The notes under the pieces are model-generated. The model was not told the origin of the DNA, searched no databases, and saw only the letters and a program-made list of their open reading frames with translations. Shown piece after piece: positions 11,957 through 26,200 of a stretch of 64,000 bases of DNA; the first letter of the stretch is position 1; every line of letters starts with the position of its first letter. The DNA lies in NCBI RefSeq assembly GCF_950023065.1, contig NC_088680.1, positions 21,564,559 to 21,628,558 on the forward strand, in the 5' to 3' direction. The stretch comes from Planococcus citri (lineage: Eukaryota > Arthropoda > Insecta > Hemiptera > Pseudococcidae). A program made the position numbers and the translations under genes.

Positions 11957-14900
11957 TTAACCATTCATTTTGAAATACAATCTGGTTCTCAACGCAATAT
12001 AACTGAGGAAATGAAAACATAGGTAAATACTAAACATTATAATCAAATTTCGTTGCAAATTCGCTCCATCAAAACTCAACGAATGCAAAACTTCCTGACC
12101 ATTTTTCAAACACGGTGCATTTTCCGACTTCGAACATATGATATGATCTACGTCTTTGAAATACAAGATCATTAGAGATTCAAATGCGTAAGTCAGCCAA
12201 GACACGTACCGTATCCATAAAAATATCACAGGAATTGTTCTTATATTCATCATTATTCCAGAACATGGATAGAAAAATGTTTGGATGGTTGTTGTGATGG
12301 CGTTTACAATGACGAAGTTGTTTGTTGTCAATGATACCAGAATTCCTGTCGAAGAATAGGAGAAGATGATAAATGATAAATTAATGTAGGTACCTTTATT
12401 GATTTTAAGTGGATGCATTAGATTTATTGATAACTTAACATCAACTTACCACACACCATTGATGTATTGAACACTAAAATACTGACTAATATGGAGATAA
12501 GGAAACCGAACCAACTGTTGCTTAGATCCAATAACGCAAATGGTATAGCCGTAAATAAAATTGGATCCAATAAAAATTGTGGAATCTGAAAAATCATTCA
12601 TCTAATTAACTTTGGCATCTAAAAGTATATGTACCTAATGGATTCTGAGATGTGATTGTTCTTATTATACATAGTCCGGCATATGACAATAGGAGTAATT
12701 GCACCCCCCCCCCCCCGCCGATCAATCCAGGACAACTTTTTTCTTAAAGGGGACGTCCCGTCCTAAGGAACATTTTAAAGCAAACTTGCCCAAAAAAAAG
12801 TTGGCCTTACAAAATGGCCGCCATTTTGTAAGTAAGGTCAACTTTTTTTTTGGATGAGTTTGCTTTAAAATGTTCCTTAGGACGTCCCTTCTAAGAAAAA
12901 AATTATCCCGGATGGATCGGTGGGGGGGGGTGCAATTACTCCTATTGTCATATGCCAGACTAATAGTGATGTAGATAAATTTCAGCATGATAACTGATCG
13001 TGGTTACTTTTGTAAATAGGTACTTAGGTAGGTATCTATAATAGGTATAATGTAATGTATGGTGCTTTAGTATCACTTACTTACCATTGGAACGATGTTT
13101 GATAAGTAGAAAATAAGTGGTGTATTCATATTATTTGAATATTCCCGCATAAACATAGGCATTTTTCTTGGGAAATGATTAGCTGCTAGTAAAAGAGGAG
13201 GGTAGCACGTTAGATTCTCAATTATAAATAGTATTCCTGTGAGTGACTGGACAGTTTCTTGATTTAGAACTGTATGTCTTTTCAAACAAAATCCCAAAAA
13301 TACTGCGATTGCCTGCAAAATCATAAGTATTCAATGTTTCAGTACCTACTTGCTCACAAAAGGACTTTTTGGTCAACAAAAATATAGAAATGAATAAAAA
13401 TGCATTCAGTTGCCCAAGTGAAAAGTTGAGGGTTCTTCGTGGCTTTTAAATTTTACAGAATAGTCCAAAAATTAAAGAAAATGAAGAAAAACTCGAATGG
13501 GGAGTTATTATTTCTCAGAAAATCTTATTTTTAGTCACATTTAAATTACAATCACTTTGAAAGTTCAATTTTGACATTTAAACTTTTCCAGGGTCCTCAA
13601 TTTTTTATTTGGGCAGATGTGATTTTTTTAGGAGTCACTTTACAGGTTGATGAAAAAATGAGATGTGCAAAATCGAAGAATGAAGAACCAAGAGATTTTT
13701 CGTAAGATAGGAACCTACGTTCAGAAATTTTTTTTTACTTACTACTCTCTTCAGGATATTTGTAATTTGTGTGCCAGGACCTCTTATGACACAAAGTACT
13801 TCACGATAAGTTATTAAAATGAGCTTATGAAGCCAAAAAATGTGATCGCTGCAAAAAATAAATAGGTACACAGGAGGTATTAAGTATAAGTAGGTACCAA
13901 TTAATACATCAGTAGCTACAGATATAGGTACGTAGGTGCAAAAAAGAATAAAAATAAATCACTTACATTTTTTCCAGCCCTTCGAGCTTCTCCTAAAAAT
14001 TAAATTGAATATGATTTTAATTTATTTTCAACGATCGAATGATCACAATTATTTTGGAAAGAAATGCGATAAAAATGATGTAGGTACCTACTTTTTCACT
14101 TTCATATTCAATTTGTTCGTAAGCATATTTCGCGTACTGACTAATTTGAAATTTTGAACATATCTCGGTGGCTTTATTCTTCGACTTCGCTTCCTGTCCT
14201 GGCACCACTGATAGACTTTTGACCAAATAATCAGCTGGATTTTGTTGACTGTCGTAGAAATAACCAATACTGAAACAAATTACCCATATCCAAGTCTTAA
14301 ATTTTGAAGAGTACCTAACAGGAACCTAGATTGATTCCTTTTTCAAATCTCCTGAAGGAGTTTGAATCATTCTTCCATTTTCTTAAATGAATAATTATTG
14401 TAATCAATATTAACCTTTGGAAAAATTCTAAAGCTTCCTCGATAGCTCCAGAGAAAGCGATTTTTCCATCGTATATCAATATAATTTGATCAAACAATTC
14501 GAATATTTTCTCACTGGGTTGATGAATTGAGCAAATAATCGTTTTACTTTTTTGTTTAGTTATATTTTTCATCGTGGTCATCAGTTTTAAAGCTGTATAC
14601 GAATCTAAACCTGAAACAAAAAATTTGAGTAGAATTTGTTCAAATTTGAAATGAGTGGTTATTTTGAGTTTGCCTGATTCACTCACCGGTGGTTGGCTCG
14701 TCACAAAACAGCAATGCTGGATTGATTAATAGTTCTGTGGCTACAGATAATCGTTTTCGTTCACCTCCTGACAAGTTCAGCTAGAATTTTTTCATCTTAT
14801 TGTGAAATTTTACTGGTGTAGGTATCTAAATTGAAGTAGGTAGATATCTCGGTCAACATTTACTTGCACATCTTCGTCGTTTGAATTGCCGATAAAACGA

Positions 14901-17900
14901 TTTGCACATTGTGATAGACCAACATCCATTAATATTTCATCCACCAATACTGCGCGTTTTTTCGAAGTGATTTTTCTATCTAATTTCAATCGTGCCTGAA
15001 TAAAAAGAGGATCTGGTAATTACAAGAACAATTGTTTCTATTGCGTTTAAACACATGGATTATTGCTGAGATATTTACCGCCAAATGTAAGTGCTCTGAG
15101 ACAGTTAATATGGGGGTGAATAAATCATTTTGGTAAACAAATCCTGATACTGTCTTCATTACTGCTGGTGGTATTTTTTGGCCGTTTAGTCGTATGTCTC
15201 CATTCACTTTAAAATCACCTGTGCAGATTGGCTACCTATAAGTATTTTAGTTCAACTCCGACAGATTACATATCGGGTATAAATTATTCGTGTTTCTTAC
15301 CCGGTTGTCTATTTGCCAACACTGACATCAAGGTACTCTTTCCTGATCCACTAAAAAGATACGTCAGAAGGGTAATTAATTACTTACACACTTTCAATTT
15401 CATTGAAAAAAGTAATTTGTACTTAGGTATTGGTTAGTACAATAGATCTGTTCCTCTACCTTGCTCCCATAACAGCCACTAAATTTTTTGGTTGCACATA
15501 TCCATTCACTGTAAACAAAATTTCAGAAAATAGTAAGTAGGTAATTTTGTTTAAATTCTAAAAATTGCCAAAAATGATTTAAACAACGCTTTTTTCTTTT
15601 TCATTTGGACCAGAGATGATTATACAGTTAGATACCTATTTTGAACAAACCCACTATTTCGGAATTTTTTTCATAATTTGAGTTTTTAAAAAATATTTTC
15701 ATCTTAAATTTCGCATTAATTTGATTCTGCTAAAATACCGAACGATATAATTTTTAAAACTGCGAGGGAATATTTTAGAATATGGATTGATGCAAATTTT
15801 CTGGTTACTATTCTCTTATTGCTTATTTCAGAAATTGGAAATACTGCGTCCTAAAATATTTCTACATGTTTCAGAAATGATAAGTCTCTCGATGATTTAG
15901 CTCAATTATTGAGAAATATTAGAGAAGAAAACACGTTCAAAGTACTCACAAATTTACTCAAAAATAACCGAAAAACCTAGAATTTTTTCAAAAATAAGCC
16001 ATCTTTTAAGACCCATAAATAATCAAAGGGTATCTCCAAAACTTCCTAACATTTTTTCTGAATGACTTCCAACTTGAAATGAAGGTCTCAACGAAATTTG
16101 GTCAAAATTCCCGGCATTTTTTTCGTGATTCATCTTATTGTGTGTACCTAAAAATTGAAATATCTTAAGGAGTACCTTATGGGTACTGGTTCTTAAAAAT
16201 GTTGAGTTAGGCAGAATTGATTTTTAGGGCCCCAAATTTGAGGAGAGGATGCTAAGATGTAGATCACAAAATTTTCGAAAACCAGGTTTTTTCCCCTTCT
16301 AAATATCACTTTAACCTCAAAATAAAAAATGTCAACATTTTTAGTTCCATGGTTAATTACGTGCCTCAAAATCCAACCTTTCCAGACCTTTAAAACCACC
16401 TTCTTTGTTCCATCAGTAGAAAAATGTTTGAACCACTCAAAAGAAAATTGAAGAACTTGAAAAAGTAAATCACCAGCCAACATTTCAGGTGCTAAAGTGC
16501 ATTTTTTAGATTACTGATGAATTTTTAAAAATTAAATTAGGGCCAGAAATGTAAAAAAATAATAAAAAAATAGGTACCTACCGAATTGACCAAAAAAGCA
16601 TGGCATGTACTTTATTTTCGACCACTAAATTGATTGGAAACAGTTTCAAACGGGTTTTCAGCAGCTCAGGAGCTTTCAGCAGATTTTTGAAAATTGTTGA
16701 AATTTTCCTTTTTTATCGGACGAAGTTTGAAGGCTGAACTTTAGCGTACAACTTAATTTTGACATCATGAGTCGATTGAAAGTGATTTCAAGTCATTCTG
16801 AAGCCTCTAGCTATACCTATTTTAAAAATCCAGAATTTTCAAAAAGTACCAAAAAACGGTGCACATTAACTTTTTAAATCAGTGGAAACAGATTTTGAAA
16901 AATTTCTATATAATATTCAAGTGGCAGTGGGTTGGTAACATACACTCAATGCGTTTATAGCTACTAAAATTCATTTCGATAGATTTTGAACCCCTTTTTT
17001 TTGGGGGGGGGGGGGGAGAAAAGGGGTACTGAAGTTTTCAAAAAGTTTCTGAAGTACCCAAAAAAACTTGAACCATATATTCTCCTATCGACTCATTACC
17101 TATGTTAAACTCAAGCTATCAAGACATAAATTTCAGATTTCCAACTTGATTGGGCAAAATTTTGTGGAAATTTTAGCTTTCATAAATCTGCTAGAGACTC
17201 CATAAGACCGTTCAGGCGCTCAAAATGTGTAGTTTGTACCCATTTTCATTGATTTGAGAGGTCGAAAATAGTATACACACGCCAAATTTGTGTTTTCAAA
17301 GTCTATTTGGTAAAATTTTGTTTTTTTGCATCTTAATTCAAATTTGATTTGTCAAAAATTCGTAAAAAAACGAAAAAGGGCACCTTGAGACGGTCTGAAA
17401 TTTTGGCTAGTGATGTAGGATTTGTCCGGTTCGAAAATCTCTCTACCGGCTGGGATATCTCCTTTATAAAATCAGATGAATAGGTACAATTTAACAACTT
17501 TTTTCTTCATGGGGGTATTTTGAGCAAAATAGCTCAAGAGACGAGTAACATAATATGTAAATAAATAGGCTACAGTGTAATTTGGATAGGTAGGTAACTC
17601 AAAATTGAAGGAAAATGAAACGGATTTTTATACTCGTATGTACTTTGAATGAGGCTCTCTCAGTTTTCAAAGTTGCACATGGTGCCTGTAGTGGAAGAAA
17701 ACGAACACACGAAATGTTTTTAAAGTTTTTATTTATATTTTGAAACACGAAACACGAAGTTTATTCACGGATTATACTTAACCGAACTTTCGCGTCTTAT
17801 ACTTAGTCGCGGATGAAGGTAAGGTTAGGTTAAGTTAACTTTACCTTAGCACGTTCAGACAAAACCAAAGATCTCCAATGGTACTAGGTATCCACTGGGA

Positions 17901-18918
17901 GGATCAATGAGATCCCTATTCGACAAACCAAAGATCTCAGATGGTACTAAGTATCCACACTGAGGATCAATGAGATCCCTAAAGGCCAAACCAAAGATCT
18001 CAATTAGATACTAGGTATCCGCAATGAGAATCAATGAGATCCCTATAAGGCTAACCAAAGATCTCAAATGGTACCGAAGCAGCCACTATGAGAATCAATG
18101 AAGTGCGGTCTACACATAAGCGAAATTCTACACCTATGTTAAGGTAGACCTCCCTAGCTCTTTAGGCTAATGAAGAAGCTTCGATAGCCCGAAGAGAACT
18201 GATTTTACTAGCGAATTGGCTGAGTTTATATACTCTGAAAAAGGTGGGTGCACTAGCTTCTCAGCTGATGAGGAATCTATCTCAGCTGTTTGAGACTTGT
18301 ATCAGCTGATTAATATTTGTATCAGCTGATTAATATTTGTATCAGCTGATTAAGATTTGTATCAGCTGATTAAGTACATTATAAAAATGTATGGTTAAAT
18401 AAGACCTATCAGCTGACTGAGTATGCTCCTTAAGGGTGAAATAAAACAGCTGACTAATGATATTGAAATTAGTTACAGTAGACTTCCCATAGGATCGCTA
18501 AGTAGATAAAATATATGACAGTTTGTTTATTTTGATAAATCAGCTGATTGTTATGATGAATAGTTTCATTAGATGTCCTATAGGATCGCTAATGGTATAT
18601 AAAGTGAAACAGCTGACTGTTTGAAAAATAGATTAGATAGAATTTATGCCTGTAGGATCGCTAAAGTATTTATTTAGTTTCCTTCCACTACAGTGCCATA
18701 ATTTGTTTGTTACGGATTTCAATTTCAAAGAGAGCAGACAACATTCAGTTAGGTATACCTTAGTACGAGTTATCCACGTGATATAAATGATACCAGTATT
18801 TACCATTATGAATTAATTCTTTGACTGTGCGAGTGGTCTTCCGAAATAAATGCTGTGTCCTGATATCAACCTTGACCGTGAGATTTTTCCATGTCACCGA
18901 AACTCCTCCGGGTTCCAT
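11957..18918 (-). CDS. ABCG-family half-transporter, copy 2
   Basis: Second member of the tandem ABCG array, with the same 13-exon layout. Coding exons, 5' to 3': 18918-18804, 15508-15460, 15350-15301, 15218-15079, 14995-14864, 14780-14687, 14610-14415, 14269-14092, 13992-13967, 13848-13743, 13312-13085, 12585-12450, 12345-11957. The sum is 1839 bp, in frame for 612 residues. One exon is 178 bp against 181 in copy 1, an in-frame loss of one codon. Walker A is GASGSGKS; the LSGGERKRLS signature, CDEPTTG Walker B region and SIHQPSEKI switch are present. The start is MEPGGVS. Intron 1 carries a solo LTR and the intron before the last 136-bp exon carries a hairpin MITE. Function is inferred from family only; all key ATPase residues look intact. 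Confidence 0.88.
12674..12960. mobile_element. Palindromic MITE (287 bp)
   Basis: Starts GTCCGGCATATGACAATAGG and ends with its near-perfect reverse complement, CCTATTGTCATATGCCAGAC. It is flanked by TA on both sides (12672-12673 and 12961-12962), a Tc1/mariner-type target duplication. The complementarity continues through runs of C and G to a centre near 'aaaatggccgccatttt', so the whole element can fold into one long hairpin. It sits in an intron of ABCG copy 2 and has no coding capacity. Confidence 0.85.
17687..18692. mobile_element. Solo LTR (1,006 bp) with GTGCC duplication
   Basis: Begins TGTAGTGGAAG and ends CTTCCACTACA, an 11-bp terminal inverted match, flanked by the 5-bp duplication GTGCC (17682-17686 and 18693-18697). 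Inside are four roughly 60-bp units with 'accaaagatctcaaatggtac' (about 17863-18110) and four 20-bp units starting 'atcagctgattaatatttgt' (18301-18380), the last diverging. No gag or pol frames occur, so it is a recombined solo LTR in intron 1 of ABCG copy 2. Confidence 0.85.
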
Positions 18919-20209
18919 AACTTTTGATTCCTGAATGCGATAATTCACATGAGACAAATTGTAGAGACACCTTGTATAGTATGTGGACACTTGGACAGAT
19001 GCATACCTACATTACATATTATCTAATCTAATACCTAAGTGGATAGACACTTAATATAAGTAGGTACTTACAATGAGAGGAATCCTATACGTTAAATGGC
19101 AGTTTCTCATTCACTTTCACACTAAATTGAAACAAATTCACGCACTAGAGTAATGTTTCAAAAATTATTTCAAATTCTGTGATTATACAAAGTTACGTAC
19201 ATGCATTTTCATAATTTTAGATGAAATAGATGTCACATTGAAATATTTATTGAGATAACTGTACGTACATGAAGAAAGATTTGCGTAATTCTCGGAATGC
19301 ACTACAGTTTATTGATACGTATCTGCGCAGTTCATCCATGTTAAATAAGAGGTATAGGCACCTATAGGTATAATATAACTTGATGATACTCGTAAAAAAA
19401 CGTATGGAGAGGGACACGATTGAAAATCAGGTTTTTTTCTAATTAAAATCAGCCGTAGGTGGAACGTTATTTTTGTCGTAGTGTTTACATTTAATTGATT
19501 TATTCTGTCTCGATGTGGAACATGAATGGCGAGTATTTTTTTTTCTCTTTGGAGGGGATCTTCATTCCCATGTGTCAAAGCTGGTACCTATACTTAATTT
19601 ATTCCGTAAAATGTTGAATTACTAAAAACGGAATCATTCGAGGTGTCCTTGTCCACCTCCAATTTACTCGTAAACCATACTGGAATTTTTGCAAAGAGGA
19701 TCGGTCTTGAATCTTAAATTTCAGCTGCCCAAATTCGATTTCTGGTGAATTTTTAAAAATTCAAAATTGATTTTTTTGCATTTTTTTGAGCACCTAGAAT
19801 ACTATTGTGATATAATACGTAGATTGAAGCAAACTTGGTGGGTAAAGTGGAGGATTTGTAAACGTTCATAATTTTTTTTTTCAATTTACCTCTACCTAAG
19901 TATTTTAAATTCATTTTACCAGATTTTTTCTTAAATCTCATTTTGAAAATTTTTTCCTTGTCCGTTGTCCAGTTTTTGAATAATGAAGCAATTTTTAAAA
20001 TACGAGTACCTTGGTAATTAAGTAGTTGGAGAAAATACAACAGAAATGTTCTGCTCGAATTCCACGATTTGAGAGCAGGATTCCTTAATACCTACAGGTA
20101 ATTACCATTTAACTTAACCCATATAGGTAACTCATCCCCAACCAGACCAGCGTCTAATGAGAGCAACACAAAAACAAATCTTTAATGTGAAAACTACACC
20201 ACAAATCAA
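18919..20209. other. Spacer between ABCG copies 2 and 3
   Basis: About 1.3 kb with no exon seen. It is AT-rich and includes the probable ATTAAA signal of copy 3 just below its stop ('tttaat' near 20181 on the plus strand). Promoter elements for copy 2 are expected at the left end but cannot be pointed to. Confidence 0.35.
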
Positions 20210-23200
20210 TTACCTACCCAAATACAATTTAATCCTCAACGTGATAAAGCTAAGTAAATGCAGGACTAAATAAATACAACACATTATAATCACATTCCTC
20301 TGTAAATTATCGCTATCGAAACCAATCGAGTTCAAGACTTCTTGCCCGTTTCTCAAACAAGGCACATCTGCTGCTTTCGAGCACCGAATATATTTAACGT
20401 CTTCAAAATACACGATCATCACACATTCAAAGGCGTAAGTGACCCATGAAGTGTATCGTATCCATAGAAATATGACTGGAATTGTTCTTATGTTCATTAC
20501 TACTCCGCAGAATATGTAGAAAAATGTTCTGACCATTAATATAAAAGTTTCAGCAATGGTCAAGTTATTTGGCGCCAATAATGATACTAGAATTCCTGGT
20601 CCATACATAAGCAATAATTATAAGAAATGGTAAGTGTACGAATTGGGCTATAATGTAGGTAGAAAGGTAAACTATGGTGTGGTTTCTTACCGTATGAAGC
20701 TGATGTAAAAAAAACTAATATATTGACTGTCATGATAACAAGAACAGCGAACCAATTGTTAGGTAGCCCCAATAGTGAGTACGCTATAACGGTAAATAAA
20801 ATTGGATCGAACAATAATCCTGGAATCTGAACAATTCATAAATAAACTCATAACATCTAGAGATAGGCAGGTAGGTATTCTAAAAAAATCTAAATTTTAA
20901 AAATCACCCAAACAACATACGTACGTTTGATAATACATAATTAATTTTTCCTTCCCAAAATCAAAATATCAAAAGTAATAGTTTATCAATTTTTGAATTT
21001 TCAAAAATTTTGAAATCTCAAAATAATTTAAAAATGGGTAGTAGGGCGGGTCGAAAAAAAACGTAGGTCTCAGAATTTTCTGAAATTCACATACGAGTAT
21101 GTGGTTCCTTTTGAGTTGAAACCACCCCAAAAAATTTTTAGGCCCCCGCGGCACCATGGGGCTGAGCCACGTGGCCTCAAAGTGGGGCCATTTTAGCTAA
21201 AAATTCACGTTTTTCAGGTTTAAAGCTCCAAAATCGATTTATAAAATTTACGGCTAGCACTCAATTTGTAGAGTTTGAGATGCTGAATCTCCCTGTGGAG
21301 TTCATTTTTTTTTCAGTGGTCGCTTACGTCGGCATAAATTCGTTGAAAGTATGAAAATTGCTGATTTTAAGATGTCAGGAAAACGTTTCCGCGAATTTAT
21401 GCCCAAATGGTGTCTTGTAAGGGGACATATCGATGTAGTAAGTTGTATATGTAGTCGAGAGGTGAAATTTAGAATCATCAATATGCCCTCAGATCGCTGA
21501 TAGGGTACATGATTCGACTTTTGTGCAACATTTTAAGATTTCATAAATTTGAAAATTTCATCAGATTGTTTTTACCTATTTTTTTCATGTTTTCAAAAAA
21601 ATTTTCATTTCATTTTTTAAAAATTCAATTTTGAATGACATATGTATCTTGGAAGTACACAAAACCTTTTTTGAAAAATGTGAAAATCATTCAAAAACAT
21701 GAAAAAATGATAAGACAATCAAAAAACCACAAAAATTTGAGAAAATGTCTCATTCGCGTAAAATTTTGCACAGACTACTTGGTTTATTGAAATGTACCTA
21801 ACAAGAATTAATCGGAAATTCTCAAAATTGAATGATGATTTGTAAAACTGCAGAAAGTGTCATAAAAATTGTCAAAATTGAGCCAAAAAAAAACAGTTTT
21901 TATTTTCAAAATTCAAAGTAGGTACAAATTACCCTAAAAAAGTTAGAAAAAAAAACTCAAAGACCACAAAAATCCTTTTTCGATTCCACTTTAGGCATCG
22001 CGTTGATGCTTCTCAATTTATTTTCGATTTTTGTCGTTTTTTGATGGTCTATCAATTTTTCATATTTTTGAATTAAGTATTTTCACATTTTTTAAAAAAG
22101 GTTTTGTGTACTTCCAAGATACATATGTCATTCAAAATTGAATTTTTAAAAAATGAAATGAAAATTTTTTTGAAAACATGAAAAAAATAGGTAAAAACAA
22201 TCTGATGAAATTTTCAAATTTATGAAATCTTAAAATGTTGCACAAAAGTCGAATCATGTACCCTATCAGCGATCTGAGGGCATATTGATGATTCTAAATT
22301 TCACCTCTCGACTACATATACAACTTACTACATCGATATGTCCCCTTACAAGACACCATTTGGGCATAAATTCGCGGAAACGTTTTCCTGACATCTTAAA
22401 ATCAGCAATTTTCATACTTTCAACGAATTTATGCCGACGTAAGCGACCACTGAAAAAAAAATGAACTCCACAGGGAGATTCAGCATCTCAAACTCTACAA
22501 ATTGAGTGCTAGCCGTAAATTTTATAAATCGATTTTGGAGCTTTAAACCTGAAAAACGTGAATTTTTAGCTAAAATGGCCCCACTTTGAGGCCACGTGGC
22601 TCAGCCCCATGGTGCCGCGGGGGCCTAAAAATTTTTTGGGGTGGTTTCAACTCAAAAGGAACCACATACTCGTATGTGAATTTCAGAAAATTCTGAGACC
22701 TACGTTTTTTTTCGACCCGGCCTAATGGGTAGGTACATACTCAATTCTTTTTGAGTTATTTTAGAACCTTCCGTAAAATTTGAGTTGAATGGCTCATCCT
22801 AATAACATTTTTATTTTTATTTTATTTTTTTATTTTCAAAAAATTTTCCTCAATTCAAAAATGGGCTGCTGTAGGTAATAAGTAAAATACGTCATAAAAT
22901 GATGATTACAGAAATAAGACATCATCTTTAAATCTAGCTTGGTCCCCTCGTTAAAATTGAAGGGCACGAGTACAATTGAATTAGGTAGTTTAATATACTT
23001 ACCAAAGAAATGAAATTTGACAAATAGAAAATCAATGGTGTGTTCATATTATTCGAATACTCTCGCATAAACATTGGCATTTTTCTTGGAAAATGATTTA
23101 ATGCAACGTAAAGAGAAGGAAGGAAATTTTGATTGCCGCACACAAATAATATTCCTTTCATTGACTGGACACTTGCTTGATCCAAAATTTCAGGTTTCCT

Positions 23201-26200
23201 CAAACTAGCCCCTATAAGTACAGCGATTACCTGCAAAATGATATTTATTATCGAGTATAATTTTAATAATTCATTTTATCAAAGTGTGCAGTTTTTATGC
23301 AACTCAACTTACTACTCTTTTCAGGATAAGAATGTACTGTATTGATGAATCTCTTATAGAATTCAGAACTTCACGATAAGTGATTAAGTAAAACTTGAAA
23401 AGCCAAGAAATATGATCGCTGCGCAGATTGAAAAAATATTTGCATAAAATTAAATATGTACATTCAAGTAGGTATGTAGTAGATAGGCAGGTGGGTAATT
23501 CTCAAAAAAAGGGTCAATTTTGATGTGCATAATTTTGAAAAATAAAAATCATTTTTTTTGGAAAATTTCAAGTGGGAATCATTTGTATAGGTGTCCCAGA
23601 TCCCTGTTCTAGTGTTAGCCTCAATTCAATCCCCCCCACTGTGGACCCCGGCCCCCCTAAAACAGCGATAATTAGGATTCGACCCTCATCGATGTGTAAC
23701 ATGTCGATTAATATGTTTTCGAGGTCGTAGAATTCGAATCTGGAGTTAGAGGTGGATGGTGAGGCGTGGGGAGGGGGAAAATGTCAAATTTTGCTTATAT
23801 GTATTATCGAGTAATATGTCGATTTATGTTTTTCAGGTCGCAGTGTTCGAATCTGGACTCATTTTTTTGGTTGGGGTGGAGGCGAAGTGTGGGGAGGGAG
23901 AAAATGTCAAATTTTGCTTGATGTAGAATAAGTTGCCTTTCTCAATTATTGTTTTTGGCGGGTTCATCAGGGTAAATAAAAAGGCAAGCCGAAGGACACC
24001 GATTTTGCGAAATATCATATTTTCAGAGACAAGTACGATCAGAACGAGCCATTGCGTAGGTTTTGAAAATAACATTTCGGGGTAACATTTTTATGAGGAC
24101 AGTGAACCAGTGCAGCCACTCGCCAGAAAAAAATGTTGGAATGGGAAGCTACCAAAATTAATTGAAAATTGCTCTAAAATTTGCGCAAAAAGTGTGAGAC
24201 AGTTTTCAAATGTGAAATGTGAGCTTCCTATGGACTTATTCCAATTGCAATTTGCACAATAATGGACCTTCGTGTTCTATGATAATGAGAATGTGTCAAT
24301 TTTTCCCCAAAAAAATGAAGTTCATGACACTTTATAACATTCATTTTCAAAAACATGGCGTGTGACAGCCAAGTCGAAGGACATTTGGGGTATAAAATCG
24401 AATGTACACCAATGAAAGGAGGGGCTAAAAATCTCAATACCATATGTGAAATGTATGGGGGATGATCCTTGAATGGAACAAAAAAAAATGTATAAAATTT
24501 CATGCTAAAACCTTTGAGAAATTTGCCATGTACACGATTTTTACCTTTTTTTGAGAATTACCCAGGTAGTCTTAATTATTATAGGTAAAGCAATTTAATA
24601 GTATGTATTTACCAACATTTTTTCCAGTCTGTCGAGCTTTTCCTGTGAATTAAATTAAATTCATTGATTAGGTAGGTACCATTTAAGTTTATTTCAGTGA
24701 TCAGAATATAATCAAATGCTAATTCCATTAGGTGAGATTATTAAATCAAAATTATACTAACTGTCTGTTTGGTTTCCAGTTCAATTCTTTCGTATACATA
24801 TTTTGCATATCGACTTCTTTCAAATTTGTAACAAATCTCGGCAACTTTATCGATGGATTCTGATTCGCATCCTGGAACGACTGATACACTTTTTACCAAA
24901 TAATCTCCCGGATTTTGTTCTTTGTTGTAATAATAACCAATACTGAAATGCACCAATTCAAGAATTATTGGAAGTATAAATTGCTTCGTTCTTAAGAAGG
25001 TATTCTTTAATCCTAATAGCTGTATAATTAAGTCATCAACCAACCTTTGAAAAAATTCCAAAGCATCTCCGGTAGTACCACTGAAAGCTACATTGCCATC
25101 GTATAGCAATATTATTTGATGAAACAGATTCAATATTTTCTCACTAGGTTGATGAATAGAGCAAATAATCGTTTTGCCTCTCTGTTCAGTCATTTTTTTC
25201 ATAATGGTCATCACTTTTAAAGCAGTGAACGAATCTAAACCTAGACAAAATTGAGTAGGTACAATTTTAAAATAGGTAGTCTAATCTCTTGATAAAAATA
25301 GTCAACCAGGTAATTGACTAGAAATCTACCTGTGGTTGGTTCGTCACAAAACAGCAAAGCTGGATTGATTAATAATTCTGTAGCCACAGATAATCGTTTT
25401 CGTTCACCTCCTGATAAATTTAGCTGAAAATGTTCAATTCCGTAAAACATACCTACTGTTGTATCTAAATTACCTACTAAACGTGATTAATTTCGATCAA
25501 TATTTGCTTGTACATACCTTTCCATCTTCTTCACTTGAAGTACCAATAAAACGATTCGCACATTTTGTCAGACCAACATCCCTTAATATTTCATCTACTA
25601 ATTTTCTACGAACTTCGGCGGTAGTTCTTCTATCTAATTTTAATCGTGCCTAAACAAAAAATTGGCCATAGATGTAGGTAGGTAATTACTAAAGAAGTTC
25701 TGATAGCTGAAAATTTAATCCAATGCTTTTTGAAGTGATTCAAAGTTACTGGATAAAAGTAAAAAACGTCAAAATTTGGTAGAGGTTTTAAAATGACTTG
25801 AAATTGGTCACAATCGATTCGAAAGGGAAGTGTCAACTTTCATGTGTCTTCGTATGAATAGAATGTCAAATTTTTATGTCAAAATTCAAACATTTTGTTA
25901 AAAATTAACACAGCTTGAAAATCGAAATTTCGTTCTGAGGAATAAATGGCAAGCCCAGTTGCCCTTGTAATGAGCCACATATTTTCTGCCCAACCGGAGT
26001 AGACAGGTTATTAGATTAGAGGGTCCCTATAGTAATAAAATTATGCACGATTACAAAAATGCATAATACGATGTGTAAATGGTCGTATTTACTTCAGAAC
26101 GTTGAGTGAATAATGCACTCCATTGGACTACATTAATTTTTGTACCTAATTGAGTGGGTAGGTATACCTAGTTATTATTTAATTTTCCAAGTTATATTTC

